A stretch of DNA of 64,000 nucleotides from Benincasa hispida. Its lineage: Eukaryota > Streptophyta > Magnoliopsida > Cucurbitales > Cucurbitaceae. Numbering within the stretch: position 1 is the first letter of the stretch; each line of letters starts with the position of its first letter. Below, one piece after another: positions 10,535 to 23,929 of the stretch. The notes beneath the pieces are model-generated. The model made no database searches, was not told the DNA's origin, and was given only the letters and a program-made list of their open reading frames with translations. A program made the position numbers and the translations under genes. Location: positions 39,990,830-40,054,829 of the forward strand of contig NC_052353.1 of NCBI RefSeq assembly GCF_009727055.1, given 5' to 3'.

Positions 10535-11331
10535 TGTTGGGCTTGATATGCTTAAATGGGCTGAGAACTCACTGCACTATTAAACTAAAGATGATCTTTT
10601 GGGCTTAAAGAAACCCAGGCCCTATACTGAATACTGGATACTACCTTAGTTGAAAACACAAACACAAATCAGTGTGCTGAAAGCACGATCTGTGTGAAGA
10701 AAATCTCCACCCTACACCTTGACGGCTGTGATTAGAGATAAGCACTTCTGAAGTTTTGTAGAATTCAAATGACTATTCCTATCTTTTCTTTGTTGCAGAG
10801 AAAACCGAGAGAAAAGAAGGAAAGAACCTGAGGGGAGATGCTGTCGAAAATCGCCTAGACGATTAGGCTGCTATCGTTTAGCCGATTGGAGGTAAAGCAA
10901 GGAGTCATCTAGACGATAAGGGAAAAGTTGTCTAGACGATGAAGGCTTTACTGAAGATCGTCTAGACGATGGGGTTCGAAGTCAACGATGGTCTACACGA
11001 TAGAGGTGCTGAGGTAAACGATCAATGGCTAAACGATACACGATCGATGGCTAAATGGTAAACGATAGAACAAAGAAGATCGATGAAGAAGATGAACACG
11101 ATGATTTACGTAGTTCGGCCAAGGATAGCCTACGTCCATGGAGAAGCTGATGGAATTTTTTTTATTAGGGGAGTTACAAGATTGATACAAGATAAGTTTT
11201 TAGCCTTTCTTGAACACTCTGTATTTTGACTCTCTTACTTTTACATGTAGTTACAAAATGTATATAAAAGCAGTTTGTATGTAACTGATTCCTAACAACC
11301 TTGAAGTTGTTTTCATCTTTCTATAATAACA
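10535..11331 (-). repeat. 5' LTR of element 2
   Basis: This is the full-length partner of 5486-6361 without the N-associated duplication. It contains the perfect 14-base palindrome ATCGTCTAGACGAT at 10957-10970 and several one-mismatch versions between 10850 and 11070. Confidence 0.93.
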
Positions 11332-12336
11332 CTCCACGTAGCTAAGATACACCATACACATTGCTTCTTTGAGTTTAGAGTAATTACCCATTTTTTAACA
11401 TCTTTCTTTCACATCCAAAAAATGAATTAAGGATGAAAGTAGGAGAAATTCTCTCAGTTGAGGAATTTTGAAGAATGAAGAAGAGATAAAGTTGAAGTAA
11501 AGAAGAATAAGATGACCCAAGGAGGGAATCACAATCTTATTGAGAAATAACAAAGGTAAATTTACAATCTCTCAAATATGAAACTCTTTTAAATCTCTTT
11601 CTTCTATTTTCTCTCTTATATTTATACAGAGAGTTTAAACTCAACGTGGAAGGAGCAGTTGGTCGCAATAACTCAACGACCTTAATGTATTGCCTGAGAG
11701 TATTGGTAGCCTATCATGCCTCATCCATTTAAATAGTTTTCCAAAACAATGAGTTTTTTAGTTGATTATCCCACTTAAACTCTTTTTAATTCACTTTACT
11801 AATTTAATCCTTTCCTTTCATGTTTTAACAAGGCTTTCAAAATGTATTCTCTTCGTAGAAATTTTATCAATTCCACATTCAATGAAGAACTGTTGTGCTG
11901 TTGCAGAGTTATATATGAGGTACCGTTCCATCCATTATCATACACTTGGTTTAGATTGCAATACTTTTTTATATTATGCTCTTTTTCTTCTTTTAACATT
12001 TTAGTTTGATTGAGTATTTTGATTTCAAATTATAAGCATAATTCAGTTAGTACACTAGTAGTGGAGATTGAGACACTTTCTCATTTGAGAACCCTTGGAT
12101 CTTCATTCAAACCAGGTAGTCAGTTCATCTACTGATACTTATTACCAATATTTTTCTTCACCTCTATAAATGAATAATAGAGAATAAATTATTAAAGAGG
12201 AAAGTAGGAATTGAAAAACTGTTGGAGGAAACTTTACTACTCCTTGAAATATTTGCTAGGCTAAACCTGAGATAAGTGAGTATTCAAACATAAATAAATT
12301 CTCCCTTGATTTCTTCAAGCTCTCCCATTGCTCAAT

Positions 12337-12371
<35 letters not shown>

Positions 12372-12430
12372 ATATATATATATATTTGTTAGTATATATA
12401 ACACTATATTTTTTTAATAGATAAGTGAGG
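11332..12430. other. Unassigned AT-rich sequence with a TA microsatellite
   Basis: It starts with the right target duplication of element 2 (CTCCA, 11332-11336). No reading frame longer than about 80 codons was credible. A (TA)n tract lies at about 12340-12384. I saw no terminal repeats. Confidence 0.5.
12340..12384. repeat. (TA)n microsatellite
   Basis: An alternating TA run with two TT/AA interruptions. Confidence 0.9.
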
Positions 12431-12796
12431 ATTGTCAATAAATCTAAACGATCGTTTAGCCTGGACTACACGATGCGACCAACCCTTGGTTTCCTTCCTT
12501 GATGTGAACAACATCTCCATACTTTGAAGCTTCATCACAAACAACTTTTACAGACTCAAACACTTTAAATACAGACTCGATAGCAAATTAATTATGCCAA
12601 AAACGCAAGGGTCCTTACAAATTAACTTGAAATGTAAAGAAAACTTTAACAAACATAGGCAATCATCTCGAAACATCCATCAATTCACATCTACAACTAC
12701 ATCTAACACTTAAACGCATTGTAGAAACATAAAACCCACCAAGACTACAAATGTAATTCAATACATCAATGGAATTTGGAATATCGGAACAACTTG
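12431..12796 (-). other. Internal leader next to LTR copy A
   Basis: This sequence lies inside the PBS of the minus-strand LTR at 12811-14819, so it should be the start of that element's interior. No gag can be read, and the interior breaks off here. A CGATCGTTTAG core is at about 12448. Confidence 0.45.
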
Positions 12797-12808
12797 GCTC
12801 TAATACCA
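12797..12808 (-). other. Primer binding site of LTR copy A
   Basis: The minus-strand sequence TGGTATTAGAGC has one mismatch to the initiator tRNA-Met type PBS. It sits two bases from the LTR end at 12811. Confidence 0.8.
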
Positions 12809-12810
12809 AT

Positions 12811-14819
12811 TGAAGGAACTCTTCAAATAGAGAACCAATGAGTGGAAGCAGATCGTTCCAAATCCCATTGTGAAAGAACATGAACATTTACAAACTAACA
12901 ACACAATTATGCATCAAAATAAAATTACAGCATGCTTCAAAAGAAAAAAACAAGAGATCGAGCAAACATACCCTTAAAGAATCTTTTCTTCTAGTACTTC
13001 CTCGATCAAACAGCCAAGAGTCCAACAGCACGAACGCAGCATGAGCAAACCAGTGAACAACAAGAACTGTAGAATCCTCAAACACAATCGAGTTAAACTC
13101 GATACTCGACCCTTGAATGCAAACTTGACACTACCACGAGACTAACTTGATATTCTCGGTGTGAGAATCCATGAGGTGTGGACTTTGTTTGGATTTGATA
13201 GAGGGAAGAAGGAACTGAACAATCGTGTAGACAATCGAGTAAGTGGGAGAAGGTAGAAGTCTATCGTTTAAACTTGGGTACTCGATTGTTTAGTAGCGGG
13301 TAGATATCGTTTAAAAAAACTCGATGCTTGATCGTTTACTCTCTCAACGCTATCATGTAGCTTTTTCTTGCTGTGCATTCAATTATGAAACAATGAAAAC
13401 GATTTTCATTTTATCCATCAGTTATCAAAAACTGATTATAACTTCCCACTAATTCGGTTATTAGGAGAAAAAATCGAAAATCATTTATCTTATAATTGAT
13501 TTAATTATAAATAAATATAATAACTAATTTATCATATTATATTTATAATCTATAGTTTTAATATCATATCATATGTAATATATAAACCATAGTTTTTTTC
13601 TCGTTGTTGACATTTAGTATAAATCATATTTATATTAAATCCTCCAATTAATGTATCTAATACATCAAATCAATTATATCATATATAATCAAATTCCCTC
13701 TTGTTAATTTGAAAACTTCAAACTAACCCAAAAACTGATTCTCAACATGGATCCATTGAGCTACCAAGGGGTCCTTATGAACCTACAGCCTAAAGCTCCA
13801 ACGGTACGTGAATAACTGATTAAACTCTTTAATCACGATATCCACCATCCGTTAACTGTCGGACAATCCACTAAAGATCGATAGCTGCACTCTTTGCATT
13901 ACATATATATTTCTGTGTCCATCGGATATAACCAATCAATAATACGATGACCCTTCACAAATCACTCGTAAGTACAGTTTGGCCAATTTACCATTTGCCC
14001 CTGTAATTACATCTAATTCTTTAAGTACCACTAATTCCTCTAATGAACAATATGTCATAGTCCCACTATGTGTAAACCCTTCTCGAGCCAAGAGAAAGTG
14101 TGATGCCACATTGTTCAAACCTCGAAATCAGCCCTTAAGGGAGCAATTTATCTACTTACCCCTGCTTCGGAGAAGGAGTGAATTCCGTCTTGTGTAGCTA
14201 AGTTCCTAACTCCCGAATCAGACGAATCCCCAAAGTGGTAAGTTTGACTCAGTGATTTGACCACTCACACTCATGCAAATCAAAGAACTGCCCTCATAGG
14301 CAGAAGTTCACAATTTACTCAGAATTAAGGTCGTGTTACCTATGGTCATACTAGTGAAATGAAAGTCTCTGTCATGAACGATGTTATATAACGAGACTAA
14401 ACACTTCGTGGCTCGATTTTATACAAACTCCTTTGTATAAAGTATCCTCTCTTGCATGTCTAATGCATGAATGGTCAAGATCATACCATTTGTAGCACTT
14501 TTCAACATTTGTAACATCTACAAAGTGGGTCACACTTGTAGCATCACCAGGATAAGGTTTTCCTCATTTATCTATAAACTACAGATGATTTAGGATATCA
14601 CTTAATACATGATCCACTTGTATGTCTCCACATACATGCTTAAGTTACAACGACAACTAGAAATCTTAATTTATTGGTTTGTGGTTAATGCAACTAAAAC
14701 ACCTCATTATTCATAGACAGAAGTAAATAAAATATCTCATATTATAACATCATAAAGAGTTTGTTCATACAAGTGTTTACAAACTACAGGATCTGAGATT
14801 TAGGACATCAATTCCAACA
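12811..14819 (-). repeat. 2-kb copia LTR family, copy A
   Basis: On the minus strand it starts TGTTGGAATTGATGTCCTAA and ends AGTTCCTTCA, giving TG..CA, with the PBS beyond. It is 2009 bases long. The sequence around 14440-14640 and 13740-13900 recurs in the copies at 17085, 18511, 41496, 45183 and 47988. CGATCGTTTAG-like repeats lie at 13200-13370. No open frame of interest is present. Confidence 0.9.
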
Positions 14820-17084
14820 CAAACAACTCCTAGCAGTAACTACAACATATATTTTGAGAACATTTTCATTATTTAGAAAACAGAAAAGAGTAAAATAGTC
14901 TAAGGAAACAATGCTCTAACGGAATCAAGAACCTGCAAGTAAATGACTGAAATTACAGATCAGATCATGTATGCAAACAAAGCATATTCATTTTTTAATA
15001 AAATACAAGTTCAAATGACTAGAAAGTATTTTGAGTTTAGAAAATAATTAATATGTGATTTAAACCTTCAAAACATAGCAATTGTGAGAAATCAGACTTA
15101 CATTTACATTTAGAAACAGTAGCAGCAAAAACTTTGCAATGATATTCTTCAAGGAGAGAAATTACTCCACCATCAGCACATTAACATAATTGTGAGGAAT
15201 TTTTATATGAGCAAATACAAAAGGCAAAAATATCAAAATTGATTCATGATATCAAAGAAGAGTAAGGTATGTGCATGTAAAGTTTTGTTGCACTTCACTT
15301 GTAAAACACCAAAGAGAAAAACAAGGAGACTGATAAAAGGGGTAAAAGCTTCTACTAGCAGCAAGTTCCCAAAAGGCAACCTATAGAAACTAACTTAAAT
15401 AACCAAACATAAAGAACCATCTATGGCAAACAACAAAGAAAAATTAAAATAGCTGACTCCTGAATTGGCAGAATAACCTACAATTGAAAGGAAATGTTTG
15501 ATGAAAAGCTTTTCTAGTTGCATCCAAAAGAAAAAAACAGCGGATTGCTTATTAAATTTCAAATCATAGAAAATTGGGCAATATATTTATTGATGATATG
15601 AATAAGCTAGTCACCGAATACCTTCAGCCATTGTCCACAATAATAAAATCACATTTTAAACTGGAATAGAATGACTATGATTATTCAAAATAAAATCACA
15701 TTTTAACATAATAACAAAATACATAACTTTGACAAAAAGTTCAATGCAACTAACTTTAGAATGAAAAAGAATATGTGTGCATGTAATATCCATAAATGAA
15801 AATAAGGAACAAATGGTAATTTTCTAATTTCTATCCACTTGAGAACACTGTCTTCAAATATGAAAGCATACTTCTCAAGCTAATCAGATATGTTAGTATT
15901 TCTATCTCAGGCTTTGTTTTGCATTTGCAGAGAGAATCAAAGAGTACCAATTTTGAAACATTGGAATTTAATTTCACAAAAGCTTCAAACCTTTATCAAA
16001 TTTTGTTCACCTTCCATAACACCAAAGTTTTGGAAATTTCTTTAACTTCATACTCACAAAACTTATTTAAACTTGATTACTCATTTTTGTCTCATACAAA
16101 ACATTACTTGGAAATGGAACTTTTTTTATTAAAAGGAAACAATTCATTGGAGATCAACAGATTATTCCAGAGGCACTTGGTGTTACTCATTTTTTATCAC
16201 ATTTTTTTTTTTTTAATTTGAAGGGGGTGAAGAAGAACTATCAAGCAACTAGATACCAAAAAAATAGATATACAAGAGGGAAGGATATGGAACTATAGCC
16301 TTCATAAAGTCTATAAGAGTTTAGAAAAAAGAAAACAAAACCCTCCCTAAATACAGAGAAATTGGGTATACAAAATGAACCAATAACAATATAGGAAAGA
16401 AATAAAAAACCAACTATTAACCTTATTTACCAGTTAAGTAGAGATGTATTGGGGAAGAACCAATCTTATTGTAGCCTTCCAGACTTGCTCAAAACTTATC
16501 TGAAAATAAAAGGTTTTCTAGGAAAATTTTAAATTGAATAGAATATTAGACTCGATGGGCCTCGATTCGGAACTCTCCGCTTAACAATGGATGAAAAGTG
16601 AAAAATACACAAACTTCTCCCTTAGGGTTGAGCACAGAAACAATGGGTTGAGAAAAAAAGGCCTTCGATCAACACATGCAATACTCGAACTTCAACACTA
16701 CCAAAATCGAGAACCCTAAAAAGTTAAAAAGAAAATGGAAAATATCGATAGATAGAAGTAATGAAATAGGAACACAACAAGATTTGATTTTGAAAAAATA
16801 AATAGCATAGAAAATAAGAAACCTTGAAGTAGAGGATCAATCTAGAGAGGTTGGAATTGGGAGACGTGAAAACCTTCGTTGAAAGCCACAGAGTGGGTAT
16901 GGATAACAAAGTGAGAAGAAGAGAACGGGGATTCAAGAGAGAGGGTATGGAATAGAAGAGTGGGCATTCAAGATAAGAGAGAGAATAGTGAAGGCGTATG
17001 AAAAGGAAAGTGGAGGGGTGAAGTGTATCTTTTTTTTTTCTTTCTTTTGTTTTTTTTTTTTTCACCCGGAGAAAGAAGTGAAAT
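14820..17084. other. Unassigned sequence between LTR copies
   Basis: The sequence is AT-rich without a convincing gene. The longest open stretches (15919-16221 plus, 17065-16724 minus) are low in complexity and match nothing I know. A poly-T tract near 17030-17062 precedes the truncated LTR B. It could be host intergenic sequence or part of an unrecognised gene's introns; I cannot tell. Confidence 0.4.
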
Positions 17085-17494
17085 GTAAGTCTCTGTTATC
17101 AACGGTGTTATATAAAGAGACTAATAATTTCGTGGTCTGTTCTTATACAAAATCTTTGTATAGGATACCCCGCTCTCATGTCTCCACATGAATGATCATT
17201 TATAGCACTTTACAACATTTGTAACACCTACAAAGCAGGCATATCTGTAGTGTCACCAGGATAAGGTACCCAACCTTACTCATCTACTACAGACCATTTA
17301 GGTTATTATTTAAACAAGATCCACATGTATGTCTCTACATACTTGTTTAAATTTACATAAAATAACCTTGTATCTTAGTTTATTGGATTGAGTATATGCT
17401 TATAAAATAACACTTATTTTATTAATAACAATATGTTTATACAGAGTTTACAAACTACGAGATTACAAGGAGATTTATGACACCATTCCCAACA
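17085..17494 (-). repeat. 2-kb copia LTR family, copy B (truncated)
   Basis: It is the first ~410 bases of the LTR, starting on the minus strand with TGTTGGGAATGGTGTCATAA. It matches copies A, H and I around the TTTGTATA and CATGTGGAGACATG segments. The rest of the LTR is absent. It lies directly against a plus-strand pol remnant in the opposite orientation. Confidence 0.85.
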
Positions 17495-18499
17495 AAAAAA
17501 TGGTTGGTTTCTCAATTCCAAGTGAAAGATTTGGGTGAAGTACAGTTTTTTCTAGGGATCTAGATCATTAGAAATCGTAAGAATAAACCTTAGCATTGTC
17601 TCAGACATCGTACATCGACAAAATACTTGTTAGCTATTCGATGCAGAATTTCAAGAAGGGTTTTTTACCTTTCAGGCATGGAATAATTTGTCTAAGGAAT
17701 AGTGTCCTAAGACACCTCAAGAGGTTAAAGAGATGAGACAGATTCCATATACATCTGTAGTAGGTAGCCTCATGCATGTCATGTTGTGCACTAGGCCAGA
17801 TATTTGCTATGCAGTGGAAATAGTTAGTAGATATCAATCCAATCCAGTATTTGATCACTAAACAATGATTAAAATTATTCTCAAATATCTTAGGAGAATG
17901 AGAAATTATATGCTTGTATGGTGCTAAGGATTTGATCCTTATAGGATACATGGACTCTAATTTTCAAATTAATAAGGATTCTATGAAATCCACATCAAGA
18001 TCAGTGTTCACTCTTAATAGAGGGGCTAAGTATGGTGTAGCGTCAAACAAGGTTGTATTGTTGACTCTACCATGGAGGTAGAATATGTAGCTGCTTGTGA
18101 AACTGCAAAAGAAGTTGTTTGACTTATAAAGTTTTTGACAGACTTGGAAGTGGTTCCAAATATGTCAATGTCGATCACTCTATCCTATGATAATAGTGGT
18201 GTTGTGGCAAACTCCAAGGAGCCTCGGAGTCACAAAAGAGGAAAACGTATCGACCACAAATATCATCTCATATGAGAGATTGTGCAATGGAGAAGACATG
18301 ATCATAAAGAAGATTGCTTCAGAGCACCTGGAGAGTGTTGCTAATCCATTTTTTTAAGGTCACTTGGAGAGTCTGAGTCTACGGAATATGAGTCATCTTG
18401 TATAGGACATGTGGGAGTATTATGGAGTATAGAGTATAAACTAGTTTATTGTATTGTGCTTTATTTTGTATGTACTACACACCCTACTCACTTTAGAAC
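17495..18499 (+). pseudogene. Copia RT end and RNase H upstream of LTR C
   Basis: Read across frames, the sequence gives YIDKILVSYSMQNFKKGFLP, SLMHVMLCTRPDICYAVEI, LVYGAKDLILIGYMDSNF, STSRSVFTLN, EAEYVAACETAKE and KIASEHLESVANPFF. This is the connection and RNase H region of a copia polyprotein. Stops and single-base shifts occur every few dozen codons, so it is heavily decayed. The order pol then purine tract (AAGTGGGAG, about 18499-18507) then LTR C shows that they belong to one element. Confidence 0.8.
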
Positions 18500-18510
18500 A
18501 AGTGGGAGTT

Positions 18511-20430
18511 TGTTGAATTTAGTGTCCTAAATCTTGTGGATTTGTATTTTGTAATTTGTAAGTATTAATTATTTATTTAATAAAATAAGAAGTATTTTAT
18601 TAAATATTTAGAATGTATTAACTCAATCCAATAAAATAAGATCCATGGTTATTTTATGTAGCTTAAACAATATGTGGTAGACATATAAGTGAATCATGTT
18701 CAAGTAATAACCTAAAAGGTCTGTAATATATAGATAAGATTGAGTGCCTTATCCTTGTGATACTATAGATACGATCCACTTTGTAAATATTACAAGAGTT
18801 GTAAATATTAAAAACTATTTGATCTAAATCGTTCATATGGAGACATATGAGTAGGGGTATCCTGTACAAAGAGTTTGTATAAGATCAGACCACGAGATGT
18901 GTTGTTCTCTCTTTATAACTCCATTAATTGGAGAGACTAACATTTCATAGGATGGCCATACGTAACTCAATCTCAATACTGAGTGGGTTATGAACTTCTG
19001 TCTATGAAGGCGGTCATTTGATTTATATGGGTGAGAATGGTCCCTGTCATCGACTCAATAAACCTACCATTTTAGAGATTTGTCCAAGTAGAGAGTTGAG
19101 AACATAACTCCACAAGATGGAATTCACTCTTTCAAACTTTTAGGGAAAGTAGATGAATTTCTCTCTTAAGTGCTGACTTCGGGTCTTGAATAAAGGGTCC
19201 CTCCCTCTCATTGGCTTGAGATTGATGGTAGGACTATAAACAGGTTGTTCATTAGAGAATCAGTGGGACTTAAGGAGAAAGATGTAATTATAGGGGTAAA
19301 ATGGTAATTTTGACCCGACTGTAACTACGAACAACTCGTGAAGGATCGACTTATTGATGTCTGGTTATATCCATGGACACATAAATATATCTACAGTGCG
19401 AAGAGTGCAGCTGTGGGTGTTTAGTGGAACGACACACAGTTATGAATGTTAATTAAGTTAATTAAAGAGTTTAATTAATTTAATTTCGAATCATTTGAGC
19501 TTCTAATCTATAGGTCCATAGGGTCCTCATACTAGTTCACTAAACAAGAATCAATTAATTTTTGGATTAATTTGAATTGTTCATATTATTTTAGAAAATT
19601 TTATATTAATAAAGATTAATATAAAGTATAATGTATAATGATACATTATATAGTATATAGTTAATTATAAATATGATTTATAGTTAAAACTATATAATAT
19701 GTGAGAATGATATTTGAATAAGATTCAAATATTAAATTAATATGAATTGAATTCATATTAAAACTATATAATAAAATTTAATGTGAATTGGATTCATATT
19801 AAATACTTTAGGTTAAGAGAGAGATATGCATTTTTATATGGTTTAAATGCATTATTAATAAATATGAAAATTTTATATTAATTAATTAATTAATATTTAT
19901 TTAATTATTTACTATATATTAAATATGATGTAATATATATTGATTAATCATGTAATAAATTAATCAAAAATAAAATAACTCCCTTACGGTTATGTAGAGG
20001 AGTGGAGAGTGTGGTGAGTGGTTACTTTCCCCTCACTTTGGTTTCTGCGTGAAATACAGAAACGTAGAAACACAAATGAGTGTATGTTGTGGTGACCTCT
20101 TTACTCTCTCTAAAAATCTCACCATGAAAACAAATCTCCTCCAAAAACTTTTCTTCAATTTCCTGCCTATTGGATCCCACCATCCTTGATCCTCCCTGAG
20201 AATAGTCGGGTAACCTTGTGGTGGTGTCTTTCCGTTCATGACCTTGGAGGATCATGCAGAAGAATTTCATGAAAGTTCTTGAAAAAATTGGTTTTCAAAG
20301 GTATTTCTCCTAAATTCCCTTAATTGAATGCTTTGCCTTAATGTTTCTGTAAATTAGTTTTGTGATTTTCGCAATCCCAATTCAAAGACACAGTGTTAAA
20401 TCGCTTCCGCATTGAGATTCAATCCCTTCA
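18511..20430 (+). repeat. 2-kb copia LTR family, copy C (3' LTR)
   Basis: It begins TGTTGAATTTAGTGTCCTAA after a purine tract and ends CAATCCCTTCA, 1920 bases. It is followed by ATTGCATAGAGCG, a damaged version of the ATTGGTATCAGAGC junction seen at 25649. A PBS-like remnant after what should be a 3' LTR suggests a tandem LTR-interior-LTR-interior arrangement or an unequal exchange. Confidence 0.88.
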
Positions 20431-21239
20431 ATTGCATAGAGCGAAATGGTAATTTCATATGCATTCAATGAATGGAGTGACTTAAATCTTAATCTACGTA
20501 ACATGATATCGGTAGATCAATAAGTGTAGCAGGAATGTGGTTATAAGAAAATTAAAAAAATCAACATTCGAACCGATCAAATAAACACAAATCAATAAAA
20601 CCATCAGTATTGTTATCATTATCAAGTACACAATGAGAACTGATAGATCAGTAAGACTATCATATGGGGTTATAGAATTGTTAGAACGTCCTCATTTGCT
20701 ACCTATGGATGCATCCGTAAATCCGTATCTCCGAATTTCCAAGGGTAAAAGATGGAAATTCAACAAAAACTATTCTTACAAAATGTGTGAGTCTCACTAC
20801 ATAATCAAACACATTAGATTGAGGACCTTCCAAATCTCAATCAGTTTATAAGATTTGATTATGGATGGTACAGTGGAGCTCATGTTTAATTACAATTACA
20901 GATGGACGTTTAGACAAAAACTAAAGTAATCAGATGGAGTCCACTAACCAAAATGAGATTGATTTATACCCATTCCCCAAGGGAAATGTGACCTTAATTT
21001 AAAGATATTCTAAATTTAGGATTCAGGTGAGAGGTCACTTTAAACTCTCCTTCGACCATTAATCGCTTCTTGGTAAGGATACTATGTTCGAATATAACAT
21101 CTCAAGTTTTCAGTAATGTTAATTTAAGCATCTTAAATTGATTGGATTTATAGTTCTTTAATTTTAATTTTGATGCCAAATTAGAGAAGATAGTTAATTT
21201 AAATTGAGTTGATAAGAGAAATTTATATTTAAGTCAAAG
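20431..21239 (+). other. Possible element interior after LTR C
   Basis: The sequence follows the damaged PBS. No gag can be read; the only open stretch (20633-20851) resembles nothing I know. It is probably decayed leader. Confidence 0.35.
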
Positions 21240-22400
21240 GAGGGGAATTAAAGTTTGAAAAGTCGAAGAGTGGGTGTCACAAACCTCTCTCCGCCAATCA
21301 AATAAAATTTATAAATCACTGAACAAACTACGTATACTAATAGTAGTACAAGCAGCAAGTCTAGGGTCAAACCACAAGGAAGTGTGGAAGATTAGTTCCT
21401 CAAAGCTCATTTTTAGTTAAAGTGGTAAAATTGAGGGGGTTGGTGTGGATTGAATAAGACAAATTGCATAAAAGTAAAGTGCAGGAAAATAAAGATAAAA
21501 ATGTAATTAAAGAAAACGACCTAGGTTAAGGGAATTGGAATTGCTCAATGTAATTTTGATCATCGAATGCTTAATGTAATTTTAGTTTCTTAACTATGCC
21601 TAGCCCAATTGATTGGACATCCAACCAATGGTCATAATTACCTAATTAGCTAAACATGCTCAAATGAATCCATATTAAACATGATTAACCAGCCACAAAG
21701 TTCTAGGGCTTATGCTAGGAATGTTTAATTTCCATCGTCTAATTAAACACTCACTATGGTTTTCTCTAGGTTGATAGGAATAGTACAACTCGTTTTAGAC
21801 AACAAATTGCAAGCCTACTAACCTATCGCTTCTTATGGACAATTTTATGTCACATATTGCTAGATAATCCTAAGCATGCAATTACAAAATCTCAAGTAGT
21901 TTGTCAGACAATCAAGAGATGATATAATTGATTAAGCAAGATAAACAGAGACAATCCCATAGCCAAGATATGAAAATTGCAATTAAACAATACTCCCAAA
22001 ATTACATTATTCCAAAATCCCCTAAACTAAAAAATTATTAGAACTTGCCTTCCCATGGGGATGGAGAAGACAAATTCCAGCATCGTTCCATTAATTACAT
22101 GAGAAGAATGAAGAAAATAGAGAAAAATACAAGTGGAAGAGAGAAAAGTGGAAGAAATCGACTGGAGGCCAAATTGGGGGTTGATTTTCCTGCCCTAAAA
22201 TGAAGAATTCTTTATATATTAGTTGCGGGGGCGCTACAGCGCTATTGTGCACGTGTGTTCATCAAAGTACGTAGCACACGACACTGCACCAAAATCTGGT
22301 GCTTCTAGAAAAAGCGTGTGGCAATGAGCGCTGTGCCTTTAGGGCATTTTCGTCATTTTGCCTCATTTGAAACCCGAATAGCATTTTTAGCTCCTAATTG
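21240..22400 (-). repeat. Gypsy-like non-coding leader, copy 1
   Basis: The minus strand reads GGTTTGACCCTAGACTTGCT, then TTAGTATACGTAGTTTG and AAATTTTATTTG. The same order of motifs occurs on the plus strand at about 25150-25215. It also shares the GC-rich cgctacagcgct area (22225-22330) with 24080-24290. Such sequence is common in non-coding parts of plant Ty3/gypsy elements, but no coding domain confirms this. Confidence 0.4.
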
Positions 22401-22499
22401 CTTCAAATTAATCCTGAATAGTCTATAACGATTAATTATACCTCTTAGTTGTCTGAAATCCAAAAAAATACTAAATAAACACATTAAAACATAGACATG

Positions 22500-23200
22500 A
22501 CTTAGAATTAAGAAGAGAAAGATAATTCATTTTTAGTGTTGTTTGAGTTTATTCTTGATTTTCAAGTTTAATTAGAATATGGATGCATAATTTAATTAGA
22601 TTTTGGATTTTCTAATTTGAATATGGATGCTTAATTTAATTAGATTATGAAATTTCTAGTAAATTAAAATGTAGAGTTCCTAATTAGATTATAGCATATT
22701 CAAAAAGTAAATCTAATTTATCTATTACTCTAATTATAAATTTTCTAATTAATTAAATATGGATTTTCTAATTAGAGAAAATGTCTTATTCAAAACAAAA
22801 TCAAATCTATCTACTATTTTAATTATTGGTTTTCTAATTAATTAAAAAATAAATTTCCTAATGAGATAAACTATCATATTAAAAAAGGAAAACTAATATA
22901 TCTACTACTTCAGTTATAGAATCCCAAATAATTTAGGATTAGGATTATTCTTCTCTATAAATACAACTACCCACTTCATTTCAAACTATGCACTTCATTT
23001 CAAAGGGAGGTTTATTAAAGTGAAAAGTCCCTTGTTACTTCCACATATTTTTTAGCCATCTCGCTCTTCATTTCGCAGTGAAGAAGTTTCTCTTAGAAAC
23101 TCATAACGATATTTAGTTGTTTGAGAAAGACAACTTCTATTTTTTCCAACAAGTATTCCTAGAAGTTAGACATGACAAGTTATATGAATAAAGTAGTGGA
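22500..23200 (+). repeat. AT-rich imperfect repeats and a TATA-like box
   Basis: Between 22540 and 22900 a unit like TTAATTAGATTATGGATTTTC recurs several times with variation. TCTATAAATACAACTACCC at about 22954 has the look of a plant TATA box, as in an LTR promoter, followed by ACTTCATTTCAAA twice. No ends could be set. Confidence 0.4.
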
Positions 23201-23925
23201 GTGACTCGCAGTTAATGAAGGTTGACTTACTATTGATAATTATATTCGTGAATGTTGACTTACTAATGATAATTATATCCGTGAACACAAAAACATATCT
23301 ACAGCGTGAAGAGTGTAACTCGAATGTTGACTAATTTAATTAAAGAATTTAATTAATTAATCTCGTATCATTGAAACTTTTAATCTGTAGGTCTATTAGG
23401 TCTCTTTGATAGCTCACTAAGGATAAAACAAGTATCATTTAATTTTTTATTAATTTAAATTATTCAAATTAAATGAGGAAATATAAATTAACTGTATGAG
23501 ATACAATATATGGATACATTATCATACAAAGTTAATTTTGAATGAGAATCAAAATTAACTTTATTATATAAGAGAGATAAATATTTGAATAGGATTCAAA
23601 TATTAATTATATGAATGAGATTTTTATAAAGTTATAGGTTAAATTATGTGAATGAGATTAGTATTAAAACTATAGGTTATGAGAGAGAATAATATTTGAA
23701 TATGATTCAAATATAATTAAATATATGATATTTAATTGTTAATTAATTAATATAACTTATTTAATTATATATAAATAAAAGATAACTCCTATTGGGGTTA
23801 TCTATCGTGGAATCGAAGGGAGTTATAACTTCTCCAATTAATTTCTTCTTCTCTCATAGTTGAGAAGTTGAGTAATAGGTTTTGAAAAGAGCTATGTTCT
23901 AAATGTTAAATCGCTCGATTTTATG
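23200..23925 (+). repeat. 2-kb copia LTR family, fragment D1
   Basis: The segment around ACATATCTACAGCGTGAAGAG matches LTR C at about 19385, and TAATCTGTAGGTCTATTAGG matches about 19505. It ends with TGTTAAATCGCT, which in LTR C lies near the 3' end (20395), so the piece has an internal deletion. A ~32-base tandem duplication (GTTGACTTACTA...) sits at about 23220-23285. Confidence 0.7.
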
Positions 23926-23929
23926 TTAT

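Larger units (their letters stand above)
5486..11331 (-). mobile_element. Copia element 2, complete structure, decayed
   Basis: The element reads on the minus strand. LTRs lie at 5486-6361 (3' LTR) and 10535-11331 (5' LTR). Both begin TGTTATTA and end CCCAACA on the minus strand, giving the TG..CA ends. A 5-base direct repeat, CTCCA, flanks the element at 5481-5485 and 11332-11336. The PBS adjoins the right LTR and a polypurine tract adjoins the left one. Inside, gag, protease, integrase, RT and RNase H occur in copia order from right to left. Many stops and frameshifts mean it is non-autonomous. The matching target duplication shows a single insertion that has not recombined. Confidence 0.95.
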
